From: Sinomicrobium pectinilyticum
GTDB lineage: Bacteria; Bacteroidota; Bacteroidia; Flavobacteriales; Flavobacteriaceae
DNA: 64,000 bases
Reading direction: 5' to 3'
Assembly (NCBI RefSeq): GCF_003725735.1
Contig: NZ_RJTM01000029.1
Coordinates: forward strand, 1 to 64,000
Part shown: piece by piece, positions 1 through 8,535 of the stretch
How the letters are laid out: each line of letters opens with the position of its first letter
How positions within the stretch are numbered: position 1 is the stretch's first letter
Position numbers and translations under genes: made by a program
Notes under the pieces: generated by a model
Told to the model about the DNA's origin: nothing
Databases searched by the model: none
Seen by the model: the letters and a program-made list of their open reading frames with translations, nothing else

Positions 1-374
1 TATGGCACCGTAAACCCATTCCCTTAAGCGGTCAACGTAACCCGGTTTACTGTCAAAGCAGTTGGGTATGACATCGGAAGCAAACCCTTAAGCGGTCAAC
101 GTAACCCGGTTTGCCGTCAAAGCAGTTGGGTACGACATCGGAAGCAAACCCGTTAGCGGTCAACGTAATCCGGTTTACCGTCAAAGCAGTTGGGTATGAC
201 ATCAGAAGTAAACCCGTTAGCGGTCAACGTAACCCGGTTTACTGTCAAAGCAGTTGGGTATGACATCGGAAGCAAACCGGTTAGCGGTCAACATAACATG
301 GTTTACCGTCAAAGTATTTGGTTATGACATCAAAAGCAACCCGGTTAGCGGCTAAAGTAAATGGGTTAGCCGCT
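1..374. repeat. 64-bp tandem repeat array (about 5.5 copies)
   Basis: The block beginning AGCGGTCAAC recurs at 27, 91, 155, 219, 283 and 347, always exactly 64 bases apart. Copies differ at a few positions; the last is the most diverged and ends in a 9-bp inverted repeat (AGCGGCTAA at 347-355, TTAGCCGCT at 366-374). The unit contains a near-palindrome, GTAACCCGGTTTAC. A 64-base period is not a multiple of three, so this is unlikely to be a protein repeat. The array may continue to the left of the window. Confidence 0.95.
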
Positions 375-726
375 CAACCAACTACTTCCGGCGTTAAAGG
401 GATTGCTTTAATGGCCGTTTTCCGGGTTTTAGAGCGGGAGCAACAGGTTGAATACTGTTTCATGCATTTATGCTGTGGTACGGGAAACGCCGTTCGGGAA
501 TTCCGTGAGAAAAATGATAAAACACTAAGAAACTGTTTAAGTTTTGTTTTTGGTTCCGATAATTATCAGGATCATAGTATGGACCTATAAGGTCAGATGA
601 TAGATTGAAGAAGATAGATATAGATTGATATTCGATATTTTCAATCTCTTTAATCTGCCTTTGCCCGGCATGAAGAAAATATTTATATAAATGAACTGAA
701 GGATAAAACTTAAACAGTTTCTAACT
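375..726. other. gene-free stretch after the tandem repeat
   Basis: Nothing convincing is visible here. An open frame at 318-590 on the plus strand starts inside the repeat and gives a low-complexity protein with no recognisable domain, so it is not called. Around 600-650 there is an AT-rich run with repeated GATAGATT-like words. The stretch lies downstream of the minus-strand gene that ends at 727. Confidence 0.6.
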
Positions 727-1794
727 TTATCCGGAAAGACCATGTGTATTAATAAAATCATTAACCGTTTTTCCTAAGTAAAATATATCCTCTTCCGTAT
801 GTGCGGCCGAAAGCACTATGCGCTGTACCAGGGGAGAAGATGCATCCGGATAATGAAAGGACGTGGTCAGGATTCCCTTATCCAGCAAATGCCGGGTGAG
901 GGATTCCTCTTTATAGGCATATGCAGGATGTCCCTGGGTACGGTTAAAAATAATATCCATACCGGAAACAGCATGATCGAAGATAGCCATGTGGTTTCGC
1001 AGCTTCTCCCGTTGTAGCTCGTATAAAGATAATGCTTCCGTAAATGTTGCCACAGCCGCGGGAGAAGCCGGACTGGCACCTGCAAAGAACGGGTGTTCCC
1101 ACAATTTACGGATTATATTTTCTGAAGAGCAAACCATTCCGGCCTGCACACCGAATCCTTTACTGACAGATCCGCATACCACCAGTTCCCGGAACGGTAT
1201 TTTCCGCAATTTTTTATAAATACCCTCACCGTGTCTGCCCATTACCCCCAGGCCATGAGAATCATCGGCAATAAATACGGTTTGTGCGATAGGCAATTGT
1301 TCGTACCAGTTGTTTTCGTAAAGATTATTTCCGGGTGTAACAGAATCGCACAGCACTACGGCTGTCCGATCGGGACCGGATGTGGTAAAAGCATTGACTT
1401 CCGCAATGAGTTTTTCCACGGAACCGGAGGTTACCGTACCGGGGTGGGAGAGTGCCGGATGGGTATCTGAGGTACTGAAAAAAGCAAACATATCTCCCTG
1501 AAAGGCCTGTAATGCCAGTTGTCCGGCCAGGAATCCCGAAGACACGGAAAGAGCGGCTTCGCTACCGATAAGGTCTGCCATAACCGCTTCGGCCTTTTCG
1601 TATACGGACATGCGGATATTGGCCTTACGGGATGCTGCGTAACCCGTACCGTACCTTTGAATATTATGAATGAAAATCTGCTGGAAATCAGGAAGGGTAG
1701 CCAGGCCGAGGTAGGCGGTCCCCCCGAAATAGCGATAGCTTTTCCCTTCGGAAAATACCAATCGGCCCGGAAAGGAATCGCTACGGCAGATCAT
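727..1794 (-). CDS. BioF/KBL-like PLP-dependent alpha-oxoamine synthase family protein
   Basis: This is a fold-type I PLP enzyme related to 8-amino-7-oxononanoate synthase and 2-amino-3-ketobutyrate CoA ligase. Visible landmarks are the N-terminal YRYFGGTAYLGLA segment, the PLP-ring motif ADDSHGLGVMG near residue 180 and the Schiff-base lysine in CGSVSKGFG near residue 213. At 355 residues it is a little shorter than typical BioF (about 385-395), mainly at the N-terminus. The start codon overlaps the stop of the epimerase gene upstream by 4 bp (ATGA), so the two are translationally coupled. The family catalyses decarboxylative condensation of an amino acid with an acyl-CoA. The substrate here is unknown, and with no other biotin genes nearby biotin synthesis should not be assumed. 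Confidence 0.85.
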   Translation of the reverse strand: MICRSDSFPGRLVFSEGKSYRYFGGTAYLGLATLPDFQQIFIHNIQRYGTGYAASRKANIRMSVYEKAEAVMADLIGSEAALSVSSGFLAGQLALQAFQGDMFAFFSTSDTHPALSHPGTVTSGSVEKLIAEVNAFTTSGPDRTAVVLCDSVTPGNNLYENNWYEQLPIAQTVFIADDSHGLGVMGRHGEGIYKKLRKIPFRELVVCGSVSKGFGVQAGMVCSSENIIRKLWEHPFFAGASPASPAAVATFTEALSLYELQREKLRNHMAIFDHAVSGMDIIFNRTQGHPAYAYKEESLTRHLLDKGILTTSFHYPDASSPLVQRIVLSAAHTEEDIFYLGKTVNDFINTHGLSG

Positions 1795-2804
1795 GCGGTA
1801 AGCACTACTCCCGACCCGGGTTCCTTCGGGAAGATTACTTTTCCGTTGTCTCGTATAATAACCCCGGTAGCTATATCACTTTTCAGCAGCATGGCCCCGT
1901 CCATGTCTACATAATCGAGTTGGGGAAGTAGCTGTGCAATGGCCGATATGCCCACCGTAGACTCGGTCATACATCCCACCATAACCTTCAGGTCAAGGGA
2001 TTTTGCTTTTTCTATCATTCTCCTGGCCGGAGTAAGTCCGCCACATTTGGTAAGTTTTATATTAACCCCGTGAAAATGGTCTTTACATTTTTCCACATCG
2101 CTTTCCACGATACAGCTTTCATCGGCAATGACCGGAAGAGCGGATTCCGCCATTACTTTTTTCATGCCTTCCCGGTTATCTGCTTTTAGCGGCTGCTCAA
2201 TGAACTCTACCCCCAGTTCTTTAAGTTTGTAAGAGTTTTCAATAGTTTCTTCCGGGGTCCAGGCACAGTTGGCATCTACCCGGAAGGTAGCATCCGTATG
2301 TTTGCGCAAAGCCTTTACAATAGCTACATCGTGGTTAGTGCCCAGTTTTATCTTGTATAAAGGCCACGGTTTTTCTTCCATTTTCTCCACCATTTTTTCA
2401 ATAGTGGCTATACCTATGGTATAATTGGTAATAGGATATTTAGCTGTGCTATAACCCCATATCTCATAAAGGGGTTTGCCGTGTAATTTGCCGTAAAGAT
2501 CATTTGCCGCAAGGTCCAGGGCACATATGGAAAAGTTGCTCAGTCCTTCCCGGACGAGAAACCCGTGAAAGGCTTCGGGGGAGATGAGATCGAAACCGGC
2601 AATACGGTTTTCTATGGCGCGGATCTCATTGATCATGGAATCTACGGTGATATTGTAATACGGGTTTGATGTAGCCTCGCCGTAGCCCGTTTTTCCGTTG
2701 AGGGATAAACAAACGATTAGTGTATCCTGAAAATCACGGGATTCCCTGGAAATACTGAAGGTGTGTTTTAGTTCTAGTTGGTATTTTTTCAGTACTGTTT
2801 GCAT
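1791..2804 (-). CDS. dipeptide epimerase (L-Ala-D/L-Glu epimerase type, enolase superfamily)
   Basis: A muconate-lactonizing-like member of the enolase superfamily, 337 residues, the usual length. The catalytic framework is complete. It has the KxK motif in YKIKLG on strand 2, metal ligands in RVDANCAW, EQPL and IADES, and the opposing lysine in IKLTKCGG. In characterised relatives these residues epimerise the second residue of dipeptides such as L-Ala-D-Glu during murein peptide recycling. The gene follows the 487-aa protein gene by 27 bp and overlaps the BioF-like gene by 4 bp, so all three probably share a transcript. The exact dipeptide preference cannot be read from the sequence. Confidence 0.88.
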   Translation of the reverse strand: MQTVLKKYQLELKHTFSISRESRDFQDTLIVCLSLNGKTGYGEATSNPYYNITVDSMINEIRAIENRIAGFDLISPEAFHGFLVREGLSNFSICALDLAANDLYGKLHGKPLYEIWGYSTAKYPITNYTIGIATIEKMVEKMEEKPWPLYKIKLGTNHDVAIVKALRKHTDATFRVDANCAWTPEETIENSYKLKELGVEFIEQPLKADNREGMKKVMAESALPVIADESCIVESDVEKCKDHFHGVNIKLTKCGGLTPARRMIEKAKSLDLKVMVGCMTESTVGISAIAQLLPQLDYVDMDGAMLLKSDIATGVIIRDNGKVIFPKEPGSGVVLTA

Positions 2805-2831
2805 TATGCGATATTAAGCAGGGAACGGACG

Positions 2832-4295
2832 CTAATTGTTCATTTCGTATTCCTTATTTTTCGTCGGTTCGTAACCGAACAAATGCTTTTCTTTGATGAG
2901 GCCGGCCACACCTTCGGGGAGCATATCTTCCCAGCCTTCTTTGCCATCGGCTATCATTTTCAATACTTCTCTCGAATAAATATCGAGGGTATTGGGGTCA
3001 AAATCCGTAATATCCACTACTTTACCGTTGAATTTGAAGAACTTGTAAAGCTCCTTCATTCTCGGGTGTACCTTCAGGTTATCGCTGGTTATGATCTCTC
3101 CGGTGCTCGGGTCTTTCATCGGGTAGAGGTATACTCTCAGGTCTTTGAAGAACAGTTTACCGAAAGCTTCCAGGATACCTCCGCTGAGGTGGCGGTAGTA
3201 TTTCTCATCAAATACATCAACGAGGTTACTCACTCCCATGGAAAGCCCCATACGATATTTGGTATACCGCGAAAAGTATTCCACCAGTTTGTAATACTCC
3301 TGGAAGTTGGATATCATTACCGTTTGTCCCAGGGAACACAGCAGTTCGGCCCGGTCCATAAAATCCTGCTCGTCAATTTCCCCTTCGGCACGCAGGTTGG
3401 ACAAGGTTATTTCAAAAATAACTTCTGTTCTTTTAGGGTCTACCTTGTTTTCCTTGATAAACATTTCGTATGCCCTTTTGTACATGGTCATGTTTACCTT
3501 GGTGACCGGACGGAAGCTACCCCTGAGCCCCAGTATATTCTTTTTGTAAAGCAGGGCGGCAGGGAGAATATTGTTGCCGTCGGGTCCGAACATTACGGCC
3601 TCTGTCATTTCGTTTTTCAGTAGTTGAAGGCTCATCAGCCTGTTGTCTACCTTTACAAATCTGGGCCCGGAAAAATTGATCATATCTATCTCCAGCGTAT
3701 CTTTTTCTATATTGTCATAGAGATATTTAAGCAATTTTTTAGGCTTGTCGTGCTTGTAATAAGCACCGTATATCAGGTTAACCCCGAGCACTCCCAGGGT
3801 TTCCTGCTGCAAGCGCGGATCCGTCTGGTGAAACCTGATGTGGAGGATGATCTCGTTGTAATTTTCCTTAGGGTCTGCCTGGAAACGGATACCTACCCAG
3901 CCGTGACCCTTGTACTTTTTGGTAAAATCGATGGTAGCTACGGTGTTGGCGTAGGTGAAAAAAAGTTTGTTCGGATGTTTCTTTCTGGAAATACGCTCTT
4001 CCACCAGCCGTGTTTCGTGATCCAGCATTTTCTTCAAACGCGATTGGGTAACATATCTGCCGTCTTCTTCCAGGCCGTATATGGAATCACTGAAATCCTT
4101 GTCATAGGCGCTCATGGCTTTGGCGATGGTCCCGGAAGCCCCGCCGGCCCTGAAAAAATTCCGAACGGTTTCCTGTCCGGCACCTATTTCCGCAAAAGTT
4201 CCGTAAATGTCTTCATTAAGATTAATTCTCAGTGTCTTCGCCTTAGTGGAAGGTACGTTCTCAATTTGCTTGTCGCCCTTTAAAACAATTGTCAT
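2832..4295 (-). CDS. conserved Bacteroidota protein of about 490 residues, function uncertain
   Basis: I recognise the family: it is highly conserved across flavobacteria, with typical segments such as NLNEDIYGTFAEIGAGQ, FFRAGGASGTIAKAMSAYD and HLSGGILEAFGKLF. Database entries variously label it a nicotinate-nucleotide adenylyltransferase or a TonB-dependent receptor. The sequence supports neither label: there is no signal peptide, no beta-barrel character and no obvious nucleotidyltransferase HxGH motif. It appears to be a soluble cytoplasmic protein. It leads the operon with the epimerase and the PLP enzyme. Divergent spacing of 211 bp separates it from the plus-strand metallo-hydrolase gene, so promoters for both should lie in 4296-4506. 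Confidence 0.85.
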   Translation of the reverse strand: MTIVLKGDKQIENVPSTKAKTLRINLNEDIYGTFAEIGAGQETVRNFFRAGGASGTIAKAMSAYDKDFSDSIYGLEEDGRYVTQSRLKKMLDHETRLVEERISRKKHPNKLFFTYANTVATIDFTKKYKGHGWVGIRFQADPKENYNEIILHIRFHQTDPRLQQETLGVLGVNLIYGAYYKHDKPKKLLKYLYDNIEKDTLEIDMINFSGPRFVKVDNRLMSLQLLKNEMTEAVMFGPDGNNILPAALLYKKNILGLRGSFRPVTKVNMTMYKRAYEMFIKENKVDPKRTEVIFEITLSNLRAEGEIDEQDFMDRAELLCSLGQTVMISNFQEYYKLVEYFSRYTKYRMGLSMGVSNLVDVFDEKYYRHLSGGILEAFGKLFFKDLRVYLYPMKDPSTGEIITSDNLKVHPRMKELYKFFKFNGKVVDITDFDPNTLDIYSREVLKMIADGKEGWEDMLPEGVAGLIKEKHLFGYEPTKNKEYEMNN

Positions 4296-4506
4296 CTGGT
4301 GTGCGTTTTATTTGGAACAAAGTTAAAAATATTCGTTAAGTTTTACGGTAAATAAGTTACAAAATTCCGGATCAAAAATTGCAGGATTGTCATGTAAATT
4401 AAAGCTTCCGGATTTTGCATTCGATTTTTTGGCAAGGATTTTTATGTAACTTAGCAATTCGTATATTACAAGTATAACATTTGAAAATCAACCTAAAATT
4501 TCCGGT

Positions 4507-5274
4507 TTGAAAATCACATTTTTAGGCACAGGTACTTCACAGGGAATTCCCATTATCGGCAGTGACCACCCGGTATGTCTCAGCAGTGACCCCAGGGACA
4601 AACGACTTCGGGTTTCCGTACTGGTGGAATGGGATGATTACTGTTACGTAGTAGACTGCGGGCCCGATTTCCGGCAACAGATGCTCAGGGCCGGGGTTTC
4701 GCGGATAGACGGTATCCTGTTTACACACGAACATGCCGACCATACCATGGGGCTTGATGATATACGCCCTTTTTTCTTTCGTCAGGGAGATATACCTATA
4801 TATGCACATGCAAGGGTCCTCGGGGAACTGAGACAACGATTTCCGTATATTTTTGTCAACGGTAAAGATAAATATCCCGGTGCCCCGGGGGTGAGAGAAT
4901 TCGAAGTGATTAACAACCGCCCCGTATCACTGGGGAACATGAAAGTAGTCCCGGTAAATGTTATGCACAACCGGTTACAGGTTTTCGGTTATCGCTTTGG
5001 CAATTTTGCTTATCTGACAGATGTAAAAACCATAACGGACGAAGAGGTTCGCAAGGTTGAAGGGGTGGAGGTACTGGTCATTAACGCTTTGCGGATAAAA
5101 CCGCATCCGTCACACCTGAACCTGGAAGAAGCTCTGAAAATGGTCGAAAAAATAAAACCCGGCAAAGCCTATTTTACACATATCAGCCATTTACTCGGGT
5201 TCCATGAGGAGGTCGAAAGGGCCTTGCCGGAAAACGTGTTTCTGGCTTACGACAACCTGGAGGTGAAAATTTAA
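4507..5274 (+). CDS. MBL-fold metallo-hydrolase, PhnP-like
   Basis: A metallo-beta-lactamase-fold hydrolase of 255 residues. It begins with the FLGTGTSQGIP segment typical of PhnP and tRNase Z-like phosphodiesterases and has the metal-binding motif FTHEHADHTMG near residue 77. Further ligands fit VMHNR near 158, LTDVK near 174 and THISH near 225. The start is TTG at 4507; no ATG lies upstream in frame, and the family N-terminus begins right at this point, so a non-ATG start is likely. It is probably a cytoplasmic phosphodiesterase, but the substrate is unknown. An alpha/beta hydrolase gene follows after 81 bp on the same strand. Confidence 0.88.
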   Translation: MKITFLGTGTSQGIPIIGSDHPVCLSSDPRDKRLRVSVLVEWDDYCYVVDCGPDFRQQMLRAGVSRIDGILFTHEHADHTMGLDDIRPFFFRQGDIPIYAHARVLGELRQRFPYIFVNGKDKYPGAPGVREFEVINNRPVSLGNMKVVPVNVMHNRLQVFGYRFGNFAYLTDVKTITDEEVRKVEGVEVLVINALRIKPHPSHLNLEEALKMVEKIKPGKAYFTHISHLLGFHEEVERALPENVFLAYDNLEVKI

Positions 5275-5355
5275 TATCAGGCCGTTCCCCGTGTCCACAA
5301 TAAGAGAAACAGACAACTTTTGAAGAAAAACAGGGGTAAAATAGAAGAGGTACAA

Positions 5356-6198
5356 ATGGATTCGCGGGAGCTTGCCACCCCGGCAGGGTATAGCATAACC
5401 GCAAAAGAATTTGTATGTGCAACACGTTTAAAGGGAGTTGTTGTCATTGTTCCGGCTACCGGAGTGAAACAGTCGTATTATTTTAAATTTGCAGATTTTA
5501 TCCGGAATAACGGCTATGTGGTCTTTACTTTTGATTATGGCGGTATCGGGGCTTCACGGAAAGGTCCTTTACGGGACTTTCACACCTCGGCCACGGCCTG
5601 GGCAAAGAACGACCTTGAAGCGGTCATCCGTTATGCCGGCAAAAAATACCCGGAAGCAAAACAGGTATTGATAGGACACAGCATAGGAGGACAATTAATA
5701 GGACTGGCCCCATCCTCGGTACTGGCAAGCCGGATAGTACTTATAGCAGCCCAGAATGGATACTGGAAATTCTGGAAAGGTGCCGGGCGACTGCGGATGC
5801 TTTTGAACTGGTATTTTTTGTTTCCCGTAATTACAAAGATTTTCGGATATTTCCCGGGCAAAAAACTCGGGGTTATGGAAGACCTTCCGAAAGGAATGGT
5901 CCGGGAGTGGAGAAAATGGTGTGTAACACCCGATTATCTCTTCGGGTATTATGAAGAGGAATCGCTGTTCTTTCATAAGGTTCGGGGAAAACTGATTGTA
6001 TATAGTGTAGAAGATGACCGCTTTGCCCCTGAAGAAGCCGTAAACTGGCTGTCCCGGAAATATGCAGGTACCGGGATGGTGAGACGACATCTTATCCCGG
6101 CTGATTTCGGGCTGGAAAAAATAGGGCATTTCGGAATATTCAAAAGTAAAAATAAAAGCCACTTCTGGAACCTGCTGCTCGGGGATATGGAAAATTGA
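5356..6198 (+). CDS. alpha/beta hydrolase
   Basis: A serine hydrolase of the alpha/beta fold with the nucleophile elbow GHSIGGQ, the strand FTFDYGGIGASRKG before it, a late acidic region (YSVEDDRFAPEEA) fitting the catalytic Asp and a final His in KIGHFGIF. There is no signal peptide, so it is probably cytoplasmic. The frame extends up to a TTG at 5320, but I prefer the ATG at 5356 (280 residues) because AGAGG lies just upstream of it. The middle part, with an aromatic stretch such as NWYFLFPVITKIFGYF, could be a lid or may touch the membrane. The substrate is unknown. Confidence 0.8.
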   Translation: MDSRELATPAGYSITAKEFVCATRLKGVVVIVPATGVKQSYYFKFADFIRNNGYVVFTFDYGGIGASRKGPLRDFHTSATAWAKNDLEAVIRYAGKKYPEAKQVLIGHSIGGQLIGLAPSSVLASRIVLIAAQNGYWKFWKGAGRLRMLLNWYFLFPVITKIFGYFPGKKLGVMEDLPKGMVREWRKWCVTPDYLFGYYEEESLFFHKVRGKLIVYSVEDDRFAPEEAVNWLSRKYAGTGMVRRHLIPADFGLEKIGHFGIFKSKNKSHFWNLLLGDMEN

Positions 6199-6410
6199 GA
6201 AATTGAGAAGAGAGCGTTAGAAGTACCATAAAATACTTTGGAAGAAAGCATAACCCGGTTTTAGAGGAGTGTCCCGGAAGATCAGGAGAACATTCCCGGA
6301 ACAGAATTTTGTGATGCACTGATAAATAAATGAGTAAAAATAAGACAGGCAACACGGGAAAAACAAATTCATGCCCGGAACCGTTGACTGCCGGATAAAT
6401 TGTAAAGCTG

Positions 6411-6923
6411 ATGAAAAGCAGAATATTTATGTACCTCTCGGTGTTTGCCATACTCATGGCCTTGTTCCTCTATGTGAATTCAGACAAGATGCTGGAATCC
6501 AAAGAGAAAAGGATCGAAGAGCTGGAAACAGAGATAGAAAAACTGAAGGAAGAAACAGAAATTATTCGCGATTCTTCACAAACGCTTCTTCTGGATAAAC
6601 TGGATCTTCAATATTTTTCACTGGAAAACAACGAGGAGGCATTATCTGCCCTGGACGAATTTTCACTGGAAAACCCGGCACAGTATATTGCAGATAAACT
6701 TCTGGAAACCAACGAATCGGAAGGAGATAACCCGTTGGTGCCGTATGCGGGAATGAACGGCCCTATGAAGATCAACAAGATAAAGGTGCTCAACCACCGG
6801 TGGATCATAGCCGATTTTTCGGATGGTAAATACTGGGGAGAACTCTTTATCCGCTATGAAATCAAAAAAGACCTGGGGATTAATTTTACCCTGACAGATC
6901 ACCTGCTTTACAAAGCGGAGTAG
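6411..6923 (+). CDS. membrane-anchored coiled-coil protein, function unknown
   Basis: I do not recognise a named domain. The 170-residue product opens with one hydrophobic segment (about residues 5-22, ending YVNSDKM) that could be a membrane anchor or an uncleaved signal. A charged coiled coil follows, about 29-55, rich in E and K heptads. The globular C-terminal part contains NHRWIIADFSDGKYWGELFIRYE, a beta-rich stretch seen in small periplasmic or lipoprotein-like flavobacterial proteins. Topology suggests an N-in anchor with the rest outside the cytoplasm. It is 212 bp downstream of the alpha/beta hydrolase gene, so it may have its own promoter. Confidence 0.7.
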   Translation: MKSRIFMYLSVFAILMALFLYVNSDKMLESKEKRIEELETEIEKLKEETEIIRDSSQTLLLDKLDLQYFSLENNEEALSALDEFSLENPAQYIADKLLETNESEGDNPLVPYAGMNGPMKINKIKVLNHRWIIADFSDGKYWGELFIRYEIKKDLGINFTLTDHLLYKAE

Positions 6924-6970
6924 CGGCGTCCCCGATCAGGGAAATTACGGGATTCGGCTTTTATAAAAAA

Positions 6971-7051
6971 GAAGCCGTGAGGCCGAAGATTAGTATCTCT
7001 GTGCTATGGAAATCTCCGGCAAGTAGTAGAGGCAGGCAGGCTCACGGCTTC
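6971..7051. repeat. 11-bp perfect inverted repeat enclosing 59 bp
   Basis: GAAGCCGTGAG at 6971-6981 is matched exactly by CTCACGGCTTC at 7041-7051. It starts 47 bases after the stop of the coiled-coil protein gene. The loop is too long and the T-tract too weak for a standard terminator. It could be a structured 3' region, a small RNA or the ends of a miniature element; sequence alone does not decide. Confidence 0.6.
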
Positions 7052-7407
7052 TAACACGGGCAAGGGAGAGAAAAAATTTGATGCTGCCCGTTCCGGGGAA
7101 CCGGGCTGTGACAGCCGGGCATACCCGGTGTAACGGGAACAAATTTATTTTCCTGGTATTGCTTCGCATTGGGGCATATTTTTATCTGTGAAAAAGGTGG
7201 AAAAGAGTAATACGCACTATTTTCCATCCTGATTAACAGGATAATTTTTCATCCGTTTATTTTTTATTGTTTCTCAATGGTCAGATGTAACCCCTGCCTA
7301 CCGGCAGGCAGGTTTGATGACCAAAATAATCATTGTCCTGTGTGTCTAAAGATTATTTTAGTCATGTCGGTTTCATTTGGTAAATATACACATGCTCTTC
7401 CCGGAAA

Positions 7408-7854
7408 ACTTATCTAAAGAGGATTATTTACTTATCTGAGAGGGATTTTCTGCGTTCTTTCAGGTTCTAAAAAATTATTTATGCCACAAATTCACGAATG
7501 AATATGGATTTGTACTTATAAAAATATTGGTGAATTCGTGGCCAAACATACTTTCAGTCTGCCACAAACCTATGGACTTCAAGTCCGGGAGTGGTTTAAT
7601 TTGACAGGTAACTCAGTAACAATCTCGGGATAGTGCAGGGGAAGTAACGATAAAAACGGCCGCAGGCAAAATTGGTAACATGCAAAAACGGATAGGATTG
7701 CCCGCGACCGCTGAAAATAAGATTTCCGTGATAAGGCTGGTGAGTTATATCTAATCGCGTATTTTCTGTTTGAAGCAGGCAATGGGCGAATGTAGCGCCT
7801 TTTAATTTCAGAAGCTTATCCGGGAGGGATTATTTCTTATCTGAGAGGGATTTT
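7408..7854. repeat. degenerate 43-bp direct repeat flanking about 360 bp
   Basis: The 43 bases at 7408-7450 and those at 7812-7854 align nearly end to end. Both finish with an identical CTTATCTGAGAGGGATTTT and share an earlier ACTTATC/GCTTATC plus GGGATTATTT-like stretch. The segment between them has no recognised gene. The arrangement could be a pair of dispersed repeats or the scar of a deletion or insertion. Confidence 0.6.
7483..7542. repeat. short inverted repeat GCCACAAATTCAC / GTGAATTCGTGGC
   Basis: GCCACAAATTCACGAAT at 7483-7499 pairs with GGTGAATTCGTGGC at 7529-7542 with one mismatch across the inner 13 bases. GCCACAAA-type words occur again at 7560-7567. Such CCACGAATTCACGAAT words are common intergenic repeats in flavobacterial genomes. 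I see no gene attached to it. Confidence 0.55.
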
Positions 7855-7938
7855 AAACGGGTACATGATGGATAACTTCAATATAAAACGGGAGCCTGTT
7901 CACCGGACTCCCGTTCCTTATGGTAATGGAAAAATATA

Positions 7939-8394
7939 TTATAATTTTGGTATGGCACCTATCTGCTGCAGGACTCCCAGGCGGTCCGAATACACCTCGT
8001 TCTCTATGATCTTGCCATTGCGGAGCTTGTAGACAGTCACGGCCTTGTTGATTACCTTTTTTCCCGTAGCGGGAATACCGAAAGCCGTATGCAGGTGTGT
8101 GCCTTCGGATGTCCATTGCGTAACAACCATATCCCCCTCCGCAATAAGGGTCTGCAGGGTGAAGTGTATATCCGGAAAGCCGGTAAGTATTTCCCTGACG
8201 GTCTCGGCATAGCCGGCAGGTCCATGAACGGCTTTTCCTTTGTACAGGCCGGTGTAGTCCCCGGCGATAAAGAGAGGCAGGATGTCCGTATTTCCTGTGT
8301 TCAGGCATTCTTTGTAAAACCTTTGAATTGTTTCTTTGTTTTTGTCCGGGGTTTGTACTGTGAGCATGTTTTCCTGATTTTGAGGGTTACGCAA
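7939..8394 (-). CDS. SnoaL-like ester cyclase family protein
   Basis: A small NTF2-fold protein of 151 residues resembling SnoaL-like polyketide cyclases and ester cyclases. Typical elements are an N-terminal helix with IQRFYKECLNTGN, the GPAGYAETVREILTGFPDIHFTLQ-type core, the strand VVTQWTSEGTH and a C-terminal YKLRNGKIIENEVYSD. Many family members are uncharacterised, and no substrate can be named. An internal ATG at 8367 is an alternative start that removes nine residues. An AraC regulator gene lies 141 bp upstream on the same strand and may control it. Confidence 0.8.
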   Translation of the reverse strand: MRNPQNQENMLTVQTPDKNKETIQRFYKECLNTGNTDILPLFIAGDYTGLYKGKAVHGPAGYAETVREILTGFPDIHFTLQTLIAEGDMVVTQWTSEGTHLHTAFGIPATGKKVINKAVTVYKLRNGKIIENEVYSDRLGVLQQIGAIPKL

Positions 8395-8535
8395 TGAAAA
8401 AGAATCTCTTTGCTGTGCAGATATGCCGGTAGTCAGTACCGACAGCAGCGAATGTTATTTAAAAATTTCATTTTGTTGATTTTTCAGATAAAAATAGCCT
8501 GTCACATAAGGTGATCATTGTAAAAAATCATTGAT

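Larger units (their letters stand above)
6924..7938. other. 1-kb stretch without a convincing gene
   Basis: The stretch lies between convergent genes. It holds the inverted repeat at 6971-7051, a GC-rich patch with repeated CCGGG words at about 7090-7135, the palindrome-like CCTGCCTACCGGCAGGCAGG at 7293-7312, the inverted repeat at 7483-7542 and a degenerate direct repeat at 7408-7450 and 7812-7854. The only sizeable minus-strand frame (7579-7782) has no recognisable domain. The mix looks like repeat debris rather than coding sequence. Confidence 0.6.

Noticed and set aside
1-374. CRISPR array
   Set aside because: The repeat unit fills the whole 64 bases with no unique spacers between copies, and no cas gene is visible.
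318-590. 90-residue plus-strand open frame starting in the tandem repeat
   Set aside because: It begins inside the 64-bp repeat, has no recognisable domain and no clear promoter; a chance frame is more likely.
2778-3623. Long plus-strand frame opposite the 487-aa gene
   Set aside because: It is the antisense shadow of a well-conserved minus-strand gene and has no domain of its own.
4429-4454. Promoter TTG / TAACTTAG for the metallo-hydrolase gene
   Set aside because: The spacing is only 15 bases and the second element matches TAnnTTTG poorly, so it is not listed.
7579-7782. 67-residue minus-strand frame in the repeat-rich stretch
   Set aside because: Low similarity to any known type, no operon context, and it lies between two copies of a direct repeat.
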